Assembly: GCA_035079385.1 (NCBI GenBank)
Contig: JAVHKY010000003.1
Span: 19,007,001-19,071,000 of the forward strand
Direction: 5' to 3'
DNA length: 64,000 nt
DNA from: Aspidiotus rigidus
Lineage: Eukaryota > Arthropoda > Insecta > Hemiptera > Diaspididae
The translations under genes and the position numbers were made by a program. How positions within the stretch are numbered: position 1 is the stretch's first letter; each line of letters starts with the position of its first letter. Below are positions 1 to 9,199 of this stretch, one piece after another. Under the pieces are notes generated by a model, which did not search any database, was not told where the DNA came from, and saw nothing but the letters and a program-made list of their open reading frames with translations.

Positions 1-609
1 TATTTACAATGTAAAAGTAGGGATTATGAATCTTTTGAGGAAAAAGGGGACAAATAGATTTTCTGCAAATTTTTGACCAGAGTGCTTGTAAATTATGAAG
101 TAAAAAATAGCTCGTAGTTCTATAAAAATCTCAAGCTTTCGATGCATGAATAATACTCTTTCGGGTAATGCAGTTATAGAAAGAATTTTCGTTTTTCGTC
201 TCGTGTGACGTACACCATTTTTCTGTATCGCAGATCAATTGTAATGTGTCGATACTAATAGTTCTCGAAATTTTCCATTTTTGTTCTTTAGTGCTCAATA
301 ATACAAACTTACAAAATTCATCATCAAGATATTTGATATCTCAAAATATGTCACATTCGATGAATTCAGAAGCTGCTGGATGCTCGTTGAGAAATTCGAT
401 CCATCAAAGTCCGTCCAGTGTTTCGTTCTTCTCTACAAATAACTTTCTAGAAAATCCCATTGCCGGTGGCTCCTATATGAGTTAATGAGTGCAAAGAAAA
501 TACGACGTCTTGTATAGGGTAAGTTTGTTTGTATTAATTCACGCATGACTTATTCAGTGTTACTTAGTCCAGTACGAGAGAAACACAGAGTACGTAATTG
601 GTGATATTT
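1..609. other. No supportable feature
   Basis: AT-rich DNA without a convincing ORF, repeat end or RNA gene. The short open frame at 246-485 has low-complexity composition and no recognisable motif. Confidence 0.5.
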
Positions 610-930
610 CACCTCCCAAAGGATAGTATAATCAAAATCCCAAATCCGCACGATGGGCGTGTTGAAAGCATTTTGATGACTCATTGCTAATCTAGAACGT
701 ATTCAGAGCGAATTAGGCTTGGCTACCGTTTTTTCCAGCCCTTCCCCCTCGCAGGAACTGTTTTCATTTCTTAAAACCATAAGCATCTTCCCTCCTATGA
801 GTTTTTCGAAAAACATTTTTAAACAAAAGTTGTTCTTTCAAGACTCTTTTACATGTTTACCTATTATACAAAAGTCATTTTAAAAAAACCCTGGGGTGCA
901 AATTAGGAAAATGTGTTCCAAAGATGCATC
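610..930 (+). repeat. Dispersed repeat, copy 1 of an inverted pair
   Basis: This stretch reappears in reverse complement at about 4695-5165. Shared landmarks are GCGTGTTNAGAGCATTTTGA at the outer end, a CTAATCTAGAA block, a GTTCTTTCAAGA block and AAAATGTGTTCCAAA at the inner end. Similarity is interrupted by small gaps, so the copies are old. This copy lacks the 176-bp hAT-like insert present in the other and therefore serves as an approximate empty site. No ORF is seen. The two copies face each other around the LINE at 1.7-3.7 kb, but I cannot show that they are the ends of one element. Confidence 0.6.
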
Positions 931-979
931 AAATTTTGATTTTAGCAGGTATTCAGAATTAAATTTCACCATCCTCCAA

Positions 980-1310
980 CCCCCTCCCTAATTTTCTTTA
1001 GCGGGGAACCCCCTTTTGTTGGGGGTACTTTGAGGAAATTTTCGTCCGCGAGCGGCCCGAGGTTGATGACGTCACGGAAGGGGTGACTTCTGAAAATTTC
1101 GATTCTCGAGCTATATATGATAACAGGGGGACATGGAGAAATTTTGACTCTCGAGTTTTTATATGATAGGAGGGAGACTTGGAAAAACACAGCTTCCTCC
1201 TTGAAATTGCAGCGTGTTCAAGTTGTCACGTTATCATTTTCGGGATTTAGAAAAACTTCAGGCTCCAAGTTTCATATGGTAGGAGGGGGACTTGGAAAAA
1301 TTCTTGGGAC
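980..1310 (+). repeat. G-rich dispersed repeat (family also at 26.0, 31.2 and 34.0 kb)
   Basis: An end of the type TTAGCGGGGAACCC is followed by a G-run. Inside, a motif close to TATATGATAGGAGGGGGACT followed by TGGAAAAAWTT recurs about three times (near 1110, 1160 and 1280). The same end and motif, with a GACGTCA block, recur inverted at 25860-26050 and again at 31060-31290 and 33908-34093. This fits a non-autonomous DNA transposon family. The far end of this copy is not clear. Confidence 0.5.
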
Positions 1311-1689
1311 AGCCTCTAATTTTTTCTAGTTGCTTTCAGGTAGCAAGGTAACTCAATGATTTTAACTATTGTGATTTTTGCACTCGGAAACTGCGGAATA
1401 TTTCGTTGTTCCCTTTAGGATGACCATTTCCGGTACATTTTGCAAATTCGATTTTCTAAAATCAGTGTTTGGAACACCATAATTATAGAAGTGAAGATTT
1501 TAGGTACTTCTTAAAGTTTTTACTCTCACAAAAATTTTTCTCACCGTTCCCATAAATGATATTAATGATTCAGGCGTTTACTTCGTTCATATTCGAAATT
1601 TTATCCAGTATACTCAATTTTGAGCTGATAAAGTGAAATAATTCCTTAGTAGAAATCAATTTTATTATATTTTCTTTACGATCTTCTTC
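1311..1689. other. No supportable feature
   Basis: AT-rich spacer between the G-rich repeat and the 5'-truncated LINE. Nothing recognisable. Confidence 0.4.
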
Positions 1690-1729
1690 CGATTCATCTA
1701 TCATGAACTACACAAGATAATTTAACTCC

Positions 1730-2584
1730 ATAGGCCTCAGAGACAACCTCCCAAAACTTCTACAGAGTTTCCTATACGACAGGTCCATAACCGTTAGGAT
1801 CGAAAATCACCACTCTTCTCACCACACCATCCAAAACGGCGTCCCACAAGGTGAAGTCTGGAGTGTCCCACTTTTTTTGATAGGTATAAATGACATCACT
1901 AATTGTTCATCCTTTTCACTTACACAACGCCTTTTCGCCGATGACCACAGTATTTCTCTTAAATCTTCAAACCCTCATCGAGCATCACGACTCCTCCAAG
2001 AAACTTTGGATAAAATATCCACGTGGGCCTCAGACCGTGGTTTTCGCTTCTCATCGAGCAAAACTGGTCTTGTTATATTCCAAAAAATCCGCCGTCCAAA
2101 AATTTCAATACCTCCTCTATTCCTTCAAGGCTTTCCAATCAAAATTCTTGACTCTTATAAATTCTTGGGGCTCGCCTTCAACCACAACCTTTCTTGGATC
2201 TCTCATATAAAATTTCTCAAAGCCAAATGTCTAAATGCCACTAATATTCTCAAATATCTGTCTCACCCCCGTCTGGGATGCAATCGAAAATTACTTCTCC
2301 AACTATACAAAAGTCTCATCCGTTCCCAATTAGACTACGGCTCCCCGATCTACTCCCAGTCAAACAAGTCATCCCTTAAATTATTAAACACTGTTCAATC
2401 AACAGCTCTCAGAATCTCCCTTGGAGTATTCCGCACTAGTCCAAATCTCAGCCTCTGTGCTGAAGCAGCCGAAATTCCTCTTCACTTTCGCACACCAGTA
2501 TTAACTGCCAACTTCCTCGCATCCTCAGCTCAATTTCCCGAACTTCTCACTGACACCGCTTCCTCCTTCCTCCAAATACCTTAG
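1730..2584 (+). pseudogene. LINE reverse transcriptase, C-terminal part
   Basis: The frame read at 1877-2584 (open from about 1730) carries the RT signature NGVPQGE near its beginning, in place of the usual GVPQGSVLSP, and the catalytic box as FADD (usual Y/FADD). Thumb-like sequence with LDYGSPIY follows. In a working LINE this enzyme makes cDNA at the nicked chromosomal target. The start at 1877 is only the first ATG in the frame; homologous residues such as GLRDNLPK lie upstream, so the true start was in lost sequence. A TAG at 2582-2584 ends the frame, while RNase H continues in another frame. LINE RT identity is clear, the gene is broken. Confidence 0.85.
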
Positions 2585-3186
2585 TAAACTCTCTGAAACC
2601 GTATCTCGATTTTAATCCAAAATTCAATCCCCTCCTTTCTATTAAATCACCCGTTCCTCCATGGCTATTCACCCCTCCAAATATCAGATTCGATCTCACA
2701 AATATTCCAAACTTAAGCAACACTGCCTACCGAAAACTTGTCTCAAAAATTATAGCAGAATTCCCCGACCATATAATATGTTACACTGATGGCTCCAAAA
2801 CAACAAATAAAACAGGCTACGCGTACTCCATCCAAGACAAAACTACGGCCTATCGCTTAAGAAACACTGCCTCTGTTTTTACAGCTGAGCTGAGTGCTAT
2901 TCGTTCTTGTCTCTCGACCCTTACTCAACGCCCTCCCAGACTCAACTATATCTTACTGTCCGACTCACTTTCTTCCCTCATGTCTCTACAAGATCCTCAT
3001 TCGAACAACCCCATCACTCAACGCATTCACGTCACTCTCCACACGCTAACCTCTATCAAATCATCAGTCACCTTCATCTGGATTCCGGGTCACATCGATC
3101 ACCCCCAACATGAAAACGTTGACCGTGCGGCCAAGAACTCCACCCTCCTACCAAAAATTACTGACCCAGCTCATTCACCAGTATAA
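2581..3186 (+). pseudogene. LINE RNase H domain
   Basis: Read in the frame that begins LVNSLKPYL at 2581, the segment shows the RNase H motifs in order: YTDGSK (first Asp), TAELSAI (Glu), LLSDSLSSL (Asp) and WIPGH followed by NVDRAAK (His and last Asp). RNase H degrades the RNA template strand during cDNA synthesis. It is shifted relative to the RT frame by an indel near 2575-2580 and ends at a TAA at 3184-3186, after which homology continues in the next frame. All catalytic residues remain visible, so decay is mainly by frameshift. Confidence 0.85.
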
Positions 3187-3586
3187 GACCTTCAAAACCC
3201 GTTCTAAAATACTAACTTCTTGGCATAACCTTTGGGAAAAACAATACCATAACAAACTAAGATCAATCAAAAGCCTCCCTATTCCATGGTCCTCTTCAAA
3301 TAGAAACTGCCGTCATGAAGAGGTCATCCTCGCTCGTCTTAGGGTTGGCCATACCCGACTCACCCACTCTTACCTCCTCTTACGACTTCACGCCCCGCCG
3401 TCATGTAACTACTGCCAATTAGATAACCTCACCGTTCAACATCTCTTCTCATGTCCCGTCCTCCAAAATCAACGATCCGCCTACAACGTTCCCTTATCTA
3501 TCACCTCCGCTCTATCCAACAACTCTGAAACCATCGAAAATTCCCTCAATTACCTCCGCTCCACTTACTTCTACAAATTACTGTAA
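3187..3586 (+). pseudogene. LINE C-terminal Cys/His region
   Basis: This frame (open 3110-3586) contains ARLRVGHTRLTHSYLL followed by CNYC, then HLFSC. RLRxGHTRLTH plus CxxC...HxxxxC is the usual C-terminal tail of RNase H-bearing LINE ORF2 proteins, likely a nucleic-acid-binding zinc motif. It stops at 3584-3586, close to the 3' UTR, so this is the natural C-terminus. The same block is recognisable in the minus-strand relic near 44.1 kb, as SYTRLT and the residues after it. Confidence 0.75.
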
Positions 3587-3636
3587 CTAATAACCTTAAG
3601 CCATCTAATAACAACTTTGTACAATTAAAGATTAAA

Positions 3637-3712
3637 TGGAGCTGATGACCCGTATGTGTAGTCGCACAGCTCCATAATAAAAAAAAAAATATATATATAT
3701 ATATATATATTA
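3637..3712 (+). other. LINE 3' hairpin, A-rich tail and (TA)n
   Basis: TGGAGCTG at 3637-3644 can pair with CAGCTCCA at 3667-3674, giving an 8-bp stem just before an A-rich tail and a (TA)n run. A 3' stem-loop next to the tail is the usual recognition site for target-primed reverse transcription. No clean target-site duplication was found. Confidence 0.6.
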
Positions 3713-4694
3713 TTTCCTTTCGTATGCTGTTCCGTAGTCAAGGCATCGTCAGAAGCTGAGAGATCCGATGAACGAGCTTTCAGAGGGTCAATTTCAGTAT
3801 TTGTGATGCGATCTTACAAACCCGAAAATTATTCTCCTGACTTACAGTAGGGTTTGTTAGGTCGCGTCACATCTATAAAGAAGTATTTTTCAATTTTTTT
3901 CCCAATGCTACCGTCTGTACTTCGTCCGATGCCTGCTTTTCATCTTCTATTCGGTATCAAAATGGTTAGACCGCCTCTTAGCATGAGAAATGGCATCCTC
4001 AGACGAAGGAAACGAGGCAGGGGGCCCTCGTTTTCTTTGTAAAGTACTAGTGGGTTCCTTCCTTCTTACTTTTCTCAAATCTTGTTTCCAACTTCTCCTC
4101 TCGCAATCTCCTTCCACCAAAGCTTTACAAAATAATTCTAATCAGTTTTGTACATCTCAGAGACGTAGTACGTCTACTCACTTGGACATCAAGGAAACAA
4201 ATAAGACAAGCTGTTTTCCACGGGGCCGTAAAGCTTACGGATCCCCCACTGACTTCTAATTTTTTTTTGTTTTGCTTGCTTATCGAATATTGAAGAAATC
4301 GTTAATTTCCCCTCTCAAAATCATCTTGTAAATCCACCCCAAAGTAAGTTTGATCCTCTGCTACCCTTGGAACCACGACTTGCCGAAAAGGCGGCGTAAA
4401 ATTTTTCCTAATGACTCTCCACAGAACTGGTTTCGACCTTTAGCCTTCATTCTGTATACTAGGCCTATACCAACTGCCAGTATAGGCTTAATATACTACT
4501 AGCCTTATACTAGATTAACAAAAGAAGGGGGTGTACGAGCGGAGCGAGTGAGCTCTTGAAAGATGTATATTATACTTTTGGTCGGGGGGTCAGTCTGAAA
4601 TCTGCATAACGAAGTGACGTGAGGCCCAAAGACGACCGTATACATGATTCAATGTTCATATTTTTTCATGAAGTGGAGAAATTACTTCAACTTA
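3713..4694. other. No supportable feature
   Basis: No convincing gene. The frames at 3854-4042 and 3990-4259 show no family motifs. A GC-richer patch at 4535-4640 (GAGCGGAGCGAGTGAGC) may be a decayed repeat end but is not assignable. Confidence 0.4.
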
Positions 4695-5165
4695 TTTTGG
4701 AACACATTTTCAAATTTTCGCCTCAGGGGTCGGTTCAAATGACTTTTCTATAATGGGTAAAAATGTAGAAGAATCTTGAAGAAACAACTCTTGTCTGAAA
4801 GTGGTTTTTGTAAAACTCACAGGAAAGAATATACATATAATTTTTGAAAAAGCGGTGGTTCCTGCGAAGGCGAGGAGCTGGAGCAAATGGCACCCAAGCC
4901 TGATTTGTTCTAATTACATTCTAGATTAGGAATCGGTCACAGTGGCGTAGCGAGGGTCGGGAGTTGGAGGGGTCAATCCCCTATTCCCACAAGACACATG
5001 AAATATCACATTTTATTTTAAATAATTTTTTCAACGATTCTCCTTAACATTCCCCTTCTCCCACTTCTTCTTCAGACCCTTCTCCTCCCAGAGTAATTTT
5101 CTGGCTACGCCACTGATCAGTCATCAAAATGCTCTGAACACGCCGCTAATTCGACTACACTAATA
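4695..5165 (-). repeat. Dispersed repeat, copy 2 of the inverted pair
   Basis: Reverse-complement partner of 610-930, sharing AAAATGTGTTCCAAA, the GTTNTTTCAAGA block, CTAGATTAG and the GCATTTTGATGAC / GGCGTGTTC end. It is interrupted at 4940-5115 by a hAT-like MITE that copy 1 lacks. Confidence 0.6.
4932..5123. mobile_element. hAT-like MITE with 8-bp target duplication
   Basis: The element at 4940-5115 (176 bp) has perfect 12-bp terminal inverted repeats CAGTGGCGTAGC / GCTACGCCACTG. It is flanked by ATCGGTCA (4932-4939) and ATCAGTCA (5116-5123), an 8-bp duplication with one mismatch. Ends of the type CAGNGGCG with 8-bp duplications are typical of hAT transposons. It has no coding capacity. 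Comparison with copy 1 of the host repeat supports a discrete insertion. Confidence 0.8.
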
Positions 5166-5598
5166 TGTGACGACATGCCTGCGACATATCGTCAAATTGT
5201 GAATCGCGGACCCGAAATATATTCGAAAAATTATTGATTATTGGAGAGTGTCAATTTTGTACACAGTACGTACATATGTTACGCTTAACTCACATAATTG
5301 CTCCTTAAGCGCAATGAGCAGTAAAATTGCTCAACACGCGTAATAAGCAGACGTGCTTCTAATACGCATTGTGCAAAGTTGCTGCCCATTACGCGTAATG
5401 AGCATGTGGAATTGACCAATCAGAAGCTGATTTGATGGTAAAATAATGGCATTTTCATTTTACTTGGAATACGTCAAAAAATCATTTTAACATAAATTAC
5501 TTTCTATTACACTCAAGGAGATCGTCATTACTTTCGAAATTCAAAATCTTATTTTATTATTTATCGTGATTGTCACAACTTTTAGACTGGTGGACAAA

Positions 5599-6118
5599 TG
5601 TGACCTGTCACAAGAAAACCCCCCTTAGCGTCCTAAACATAATTTTACAGGAGCGATGATTCTAACTTCAAAAGCAGTTTTTGGCGTCATTATGCGATCA
5701 ATTTGGCTGAAAATTTTGTCAGTTGTAGATCAATGATTCAAGAATACAATTCAATAGCGCTTTTTATATTATTTGCGCGTTAATAGTTTAAAATTTTGAA
5801 TTAATTATCGTTATGTCGGGAGAATCACCTAAAAAATTGCATTTCAGCTCCATTTTTTGACCCGTGGACCCAAAAATATGCATTAAAATGAAATTTGTGG
5901 GTCAGATTCATATTCAGCGACCCAAAATTACCCCTGAAACTGAATTTCATCAAATTCCCAGAATTTTTCCAGAAGTTTGAAATTTTTCCTCAATTTTGAT
6001 GTTTGGAATTTTTTCAATACCACCACGTAAAAGAGCGAGTTTCAATCATCAAGGATCACTGAAAACCTCAAAAACAATTTTTGGGACGCTAAGGGGGGTT
6101 TTCTTGTGACAAGTCACA
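5599..6118. mobile_element. Nested 520-bp inverted-repeat element
   Basis: Terminal repeats begin TGTGACYTGTCACAAGAAAA and run about 35 bp with one mismatch, ending in CTTAGCGTCC at 5630 and its complement at 6084. The segment sits inside the left arm of the larger foldback element and has no counterpart in the right arm, so it inserted later. No ORF and no clear target duplication. Confidence 0.75.
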
Positions 6119-6440
6119 AATCATGAAATTGGCCAATTTTTTCATTCCAATATTATTTCTTGAGACGTTTGGGCGGCCATCGGTTATGAGGGTGAAAACA
6201 CTCGCTGAATCCGAATTTCATGGTTGGCAAGACGAATTTGCCTCCTTGTGACCCAAATCCAAGATGGCGGCCAAACTCATTTCATTTCTGTTTCAAGGTA
6301 GAACAGAAGGTTGTAATTTTTCGAGGGGGGGATTGCTGGTGTACAGAATTGAATCTTCAAACTCTACTTGAGATATTGGAAATTGGTCAGGTTAAAATCA
6401 CAGAGCTTCAGAGCTTTCTCTCAACTGCATTTTACACTAA

Positions 6441-6715
6441 CAGGGTGTCTACCAGGTCAACTAAGTCAAGTAAAGTCAACTAAAAAGTCTAAAAATGCAA
6501 CATTTTTCTGTAAATAATGTTTTTCACATGTCTTCCTATATGTACAATATCAAGGTATAATCAACAAACTTCTGACTTTTAAAATGACCCTCCGAAATTA
6601 CGATATTAGTTTCGAGGGGGGGGGAGTTTGATTATTTTTTAGGGTCAAATAAAATATCGATTAAAGGTCAACTAATGTCAACTATTTCCATTCTTCAATT
6701 CTGGTAGACACCCTG
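6441..6715. mobile_element. Nested 275-bp MITE
   Basis: Perfect 15-bp terminal inverted repeats CAGGGTGTCTACCAG / CTGGTAGACACCCTG. The motif GTCAACTAA recurs near both ends. It occupies the spacer between the arms of the foldback element. The CAGGG ends resemble hAT-type MITEs, but I find no exact 8-bp duplication, so the superfamily is a guess. Confidence 0.7.
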
Positions 6716-7491
6716 ACTATCAAAACAAGGCATTTATGTGCCTCAAAATTAGTCCGTAGAAATAAGATGAACTCTAAAATAAGGAGGATTATTAAAATTG
6801 TAGCTCAAATAACTTTATTGATGAAAAATCATATTTCTCAAAGGGAAAAAGGAAAAACCAATAACAGACAAGCGTGTTTGTGAGAACATGACCACAGGAC
6901 CCGAGTATCTCGACTTTTGATTCCCAGGCAAGCTCATGGTGGCCGTTTCTGACTTTCCCGGGTCAAAAAACCATAAAAACGATACCCCACACTCTAGCAT
7001 TATATTGCCTATAAATTTGGCCTTCATTTGACCCAAATTTGGGTCCTCATCTTGGCTTCAAAAAAAAATTATGATTTTCTGTTCTACCTTGAAACAGAAA
7101 TGAAATGAGTTTTGGCCCCCATCTTGGATTTGGGTCATGAGGAGGAAAAATTCGACTAGGCAACCATGAAATTCGGATTCAGCGAGTGTTTTCACCCTTA
7201 TAACCGATGGTTGCCAAAATGTCTCAAGAATAGAGATTCATTTCGAGAAAAAGTCCACCTGTCTATTTGGCCTGCATGGCACGCAGAATTGTATACTATG
7301 TCATTCTTTACGCATGTTTATCGATTGCTTCGACCTACCGACGATATCCCTTCCAGTCCCCGCTGAACCAAGCCGAACCAATTTGGATTGGTTCATAAGG
7401 GTGCTCATAATGGCAAAATACGAGTAATGAGCAGCACGTCTGCTTATTACGTGTATTGAGCAATTACGTGAATTGAGCGTAAGACATACAT

Positions 7492-7852
7492 AAGTTGAAA
7501 ATCACATCTTAATGTATTAATTTAAGGGGCTTACAAATAAACTAAGGAGAAATTCATAGATTAAAGATACAAGAATAATATCATGACTATTTATACGTGC
7601 CACACAAACATTCGTGCCACACAAACATTCGCATTCTTGACAATTAATTTGTTTCTCCTTTGGGTACGACCACAAGAGTGCGCTGCGTGTTCAGACGTTA
7701 GTGTAACAGAGAGGGAGCGATATTACAATAACGTTCTCTCTCTTTTACTCGCACCGCAATCGGTTGTATCCAATGAAGTGAATAATTTAAGGGTCGGCTA
7801 GAAGCCCTAACTCTGTAGCCAGTTCCCATTGTAATCACTTTTTCCTGATGAA

Positions 7853-7894
<42 letters not shown>

Positions 7895-9136
7895 AATCTT
7901 GTTAGGTATCCGGCAGAACGACGTGATTTGTCCGCATGAAGTTGTACGACTTTGTTTCAAGGTAGTGAGATGAGCTGAAAGATTGATTTTCCAGTAAATA
8001 GTAATGTAACATAGCAGACCAAAGCTTCCAGAGCACAAGTTAACCCAATAAGTCAAGCTTGAAGATCTTTGAGAAATTGCAAATTATTTAAAAAATTACA
8101 GAATTTTCTAGAATAAAAAGTTGATTTCTATGAAGCCCAGAACCTCAGCTTCATTTTACATCATATCTTATGATTCTCAATGAAGGGATAGACTAAATCG
8201 TCATGACGTCACAAGAGAATATTGGCTCCGCAATGATTTACCCCTACTTACTTGTTCGATCATGAACAAAAAAGTACTCCTTAAGAAATACACAGGAATA
8301 GCTTATCGCTGATATGAAGATGAGATGCGGAATTTGCTGTACAAAGTGGAATTATGTTATTTAAATTAATGATCCAAGAAGAAATGCTGCTGTATTTCCA
8401 AAGGAATTGATGTGGCTAATTTTTACGTAAATTGTCAATATTTCTGATCGGGATTATCAGTCATAATAGAAAAATGAATGAATGTAGAATGTTTAAATAT
8501 AGATGAGAACGATGTTTTCTTGAATGAATGGATTTTCGTTCGTGTTTTAAAAACTAATGATGTATTATTATGTTGAATCACCAATTTACGATCCGTGATT
8601 TGTGATCAGCGAGATTCAATCTATTTTGGTCCCGATTTGGAAGTGACTCAAACTACTATCGGGATAAAGAATCAATTAATCATGACGTCTTTGTGTACAA
8701 GGAGAGAGGGAAAGAGTTGTGAGCATACAGCCGACCCTCTTCCTACCTTGGATAGCGAGGTAGCGTGCTTAACAATGTAAATGCGAGTATTTGTCTGGTG
8801 CATATATAAGTATAGTCAATGGTATCAACAATTCTCAAATTTTAATCAAAGGGTGGTGATATACTGAGGGCAAGAATACGTTTCTTGAGATGTGTCGAGA
8901 AAACTAATTTTTTGTAAGCACTTTCGTTAAAATTCTCCAATAATCCTCTCGATCTTCCATTTTTCAGGGTCGGCGGGCGTTTGCTAGCCGACACTATTGC
9001 ATTTATTAGACTTCTTGTCTATCACTCTTGTAAAGACCAGCTTATATAAGTTTCTCATTCTATTTCAGAACACGTTCAATGTTGAACTCGATAAAATACT
9101 CACCCTGAGTAATACATCTTTTTTTTCTTATTACAG
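7492..9136. other. Mostly unassigned DNA
   Basis: No gene is supportable. It includes the (GAT)n microsatellite and, at 8950-9136, pyrimidine-rich tracts ending in AG that could be splice acceptors (see the candidate exon that follows). Confidence 0.4.
7853..7893 (+). repeat. (GAT)n microsatellite
   Basis: About 13 near-perfect GAT units. The minus-strand frame across it that reads poly-Ile is a microsatellite artefact. Confidence 0.95.
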
Positions 9137-9199
9137 AATAGAAGTTTCACGATGTTGACACCTCACCAGAATATGGACAACGCCGGCATTTATGACTAA
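9137..9199 (+). CDS. Candidate last coding exon of a host gene
   Basis: A T-rich tract ending TTATTACAG (AG at 9135-9136) is a good 3' splice acceptor. It is followed in phase 0 by 20 sense codons and a TAA at 9197-9199; the encoded C-terminus ends NMDNAGIYD. The composition is more codon-like and GC-richer than its surroundings, and what follows is about 5 kb of AT-rich DNA without transposons, as in long insect 3' UTRs. I do not recognise the protein. No upstream exon is identified in the window. An alternative acceptor lies at 8966-8967 (TTTTTCAG), so a different last exon is possible. This is an inference from splice context only. Confidence 0.3.
   Translation, partial: NRSFTMLTPHQNMDNAGIYD

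Larger units (their letters stand above)
1690..3690 (+). mobile_element. 5'-truncated non-LTR retrotransposon (I-like, with RNase H)
   Basis: A LINE copy retaining, in order, the C-terminal part of reverse transcriptase, an RNase H domain and a C-terminal Cys/His region, then a short 3' UTR with a hairpin and an A-rich tail running into (TA)n. Endonuclease and ORF1 are absent, as expected of 5' truncation. The reading frame changes twice (near 2580 and near 3186), so it is dead. RT plus RNase H in one ORF points to the I-like group of LINEs; exact clade is not determined. Relics of the same or a close family lie at 43.7-45.2 and 46.15-46.55 kb on the minus strand. Confidence 0.85.
5272..7491. 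mobile_element. Large inverted-repeat (foldback-like) DNA element
   Basis: The two ends are inverted copies. At the left, TTACGCTTAACTCACATAAT, GCGTAATAAGCAGACGTGCT and a GACCAATCAGAA block occur; at the right the same blocks occur reversed (for example AGCACGTCTGCTTATTAC at 7426 on). The inverted similarity continues inward: a block with ACACTCGCTGAATCCGAATT near 6200 and TTTCTGTTTCAAGGTAGAAC near 6285 is repeated reversed at about 7075-7230. Without its nested inserts each arm is roughly 430-530 bp. No transposase is recognised; the superfamily is unassigned. Confidence 0.7.

Noticed and set aside
7835..8056. Minus-strand ORF with poly-Ile
   Set aside because: Read through the (GAT)n microsatellite.
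8968..9009. Alternative last exon after the TTTTTCAG acceptor
   Set aside because: Short, no distinguishing features; noted only as an alternative to the exon at 9137.
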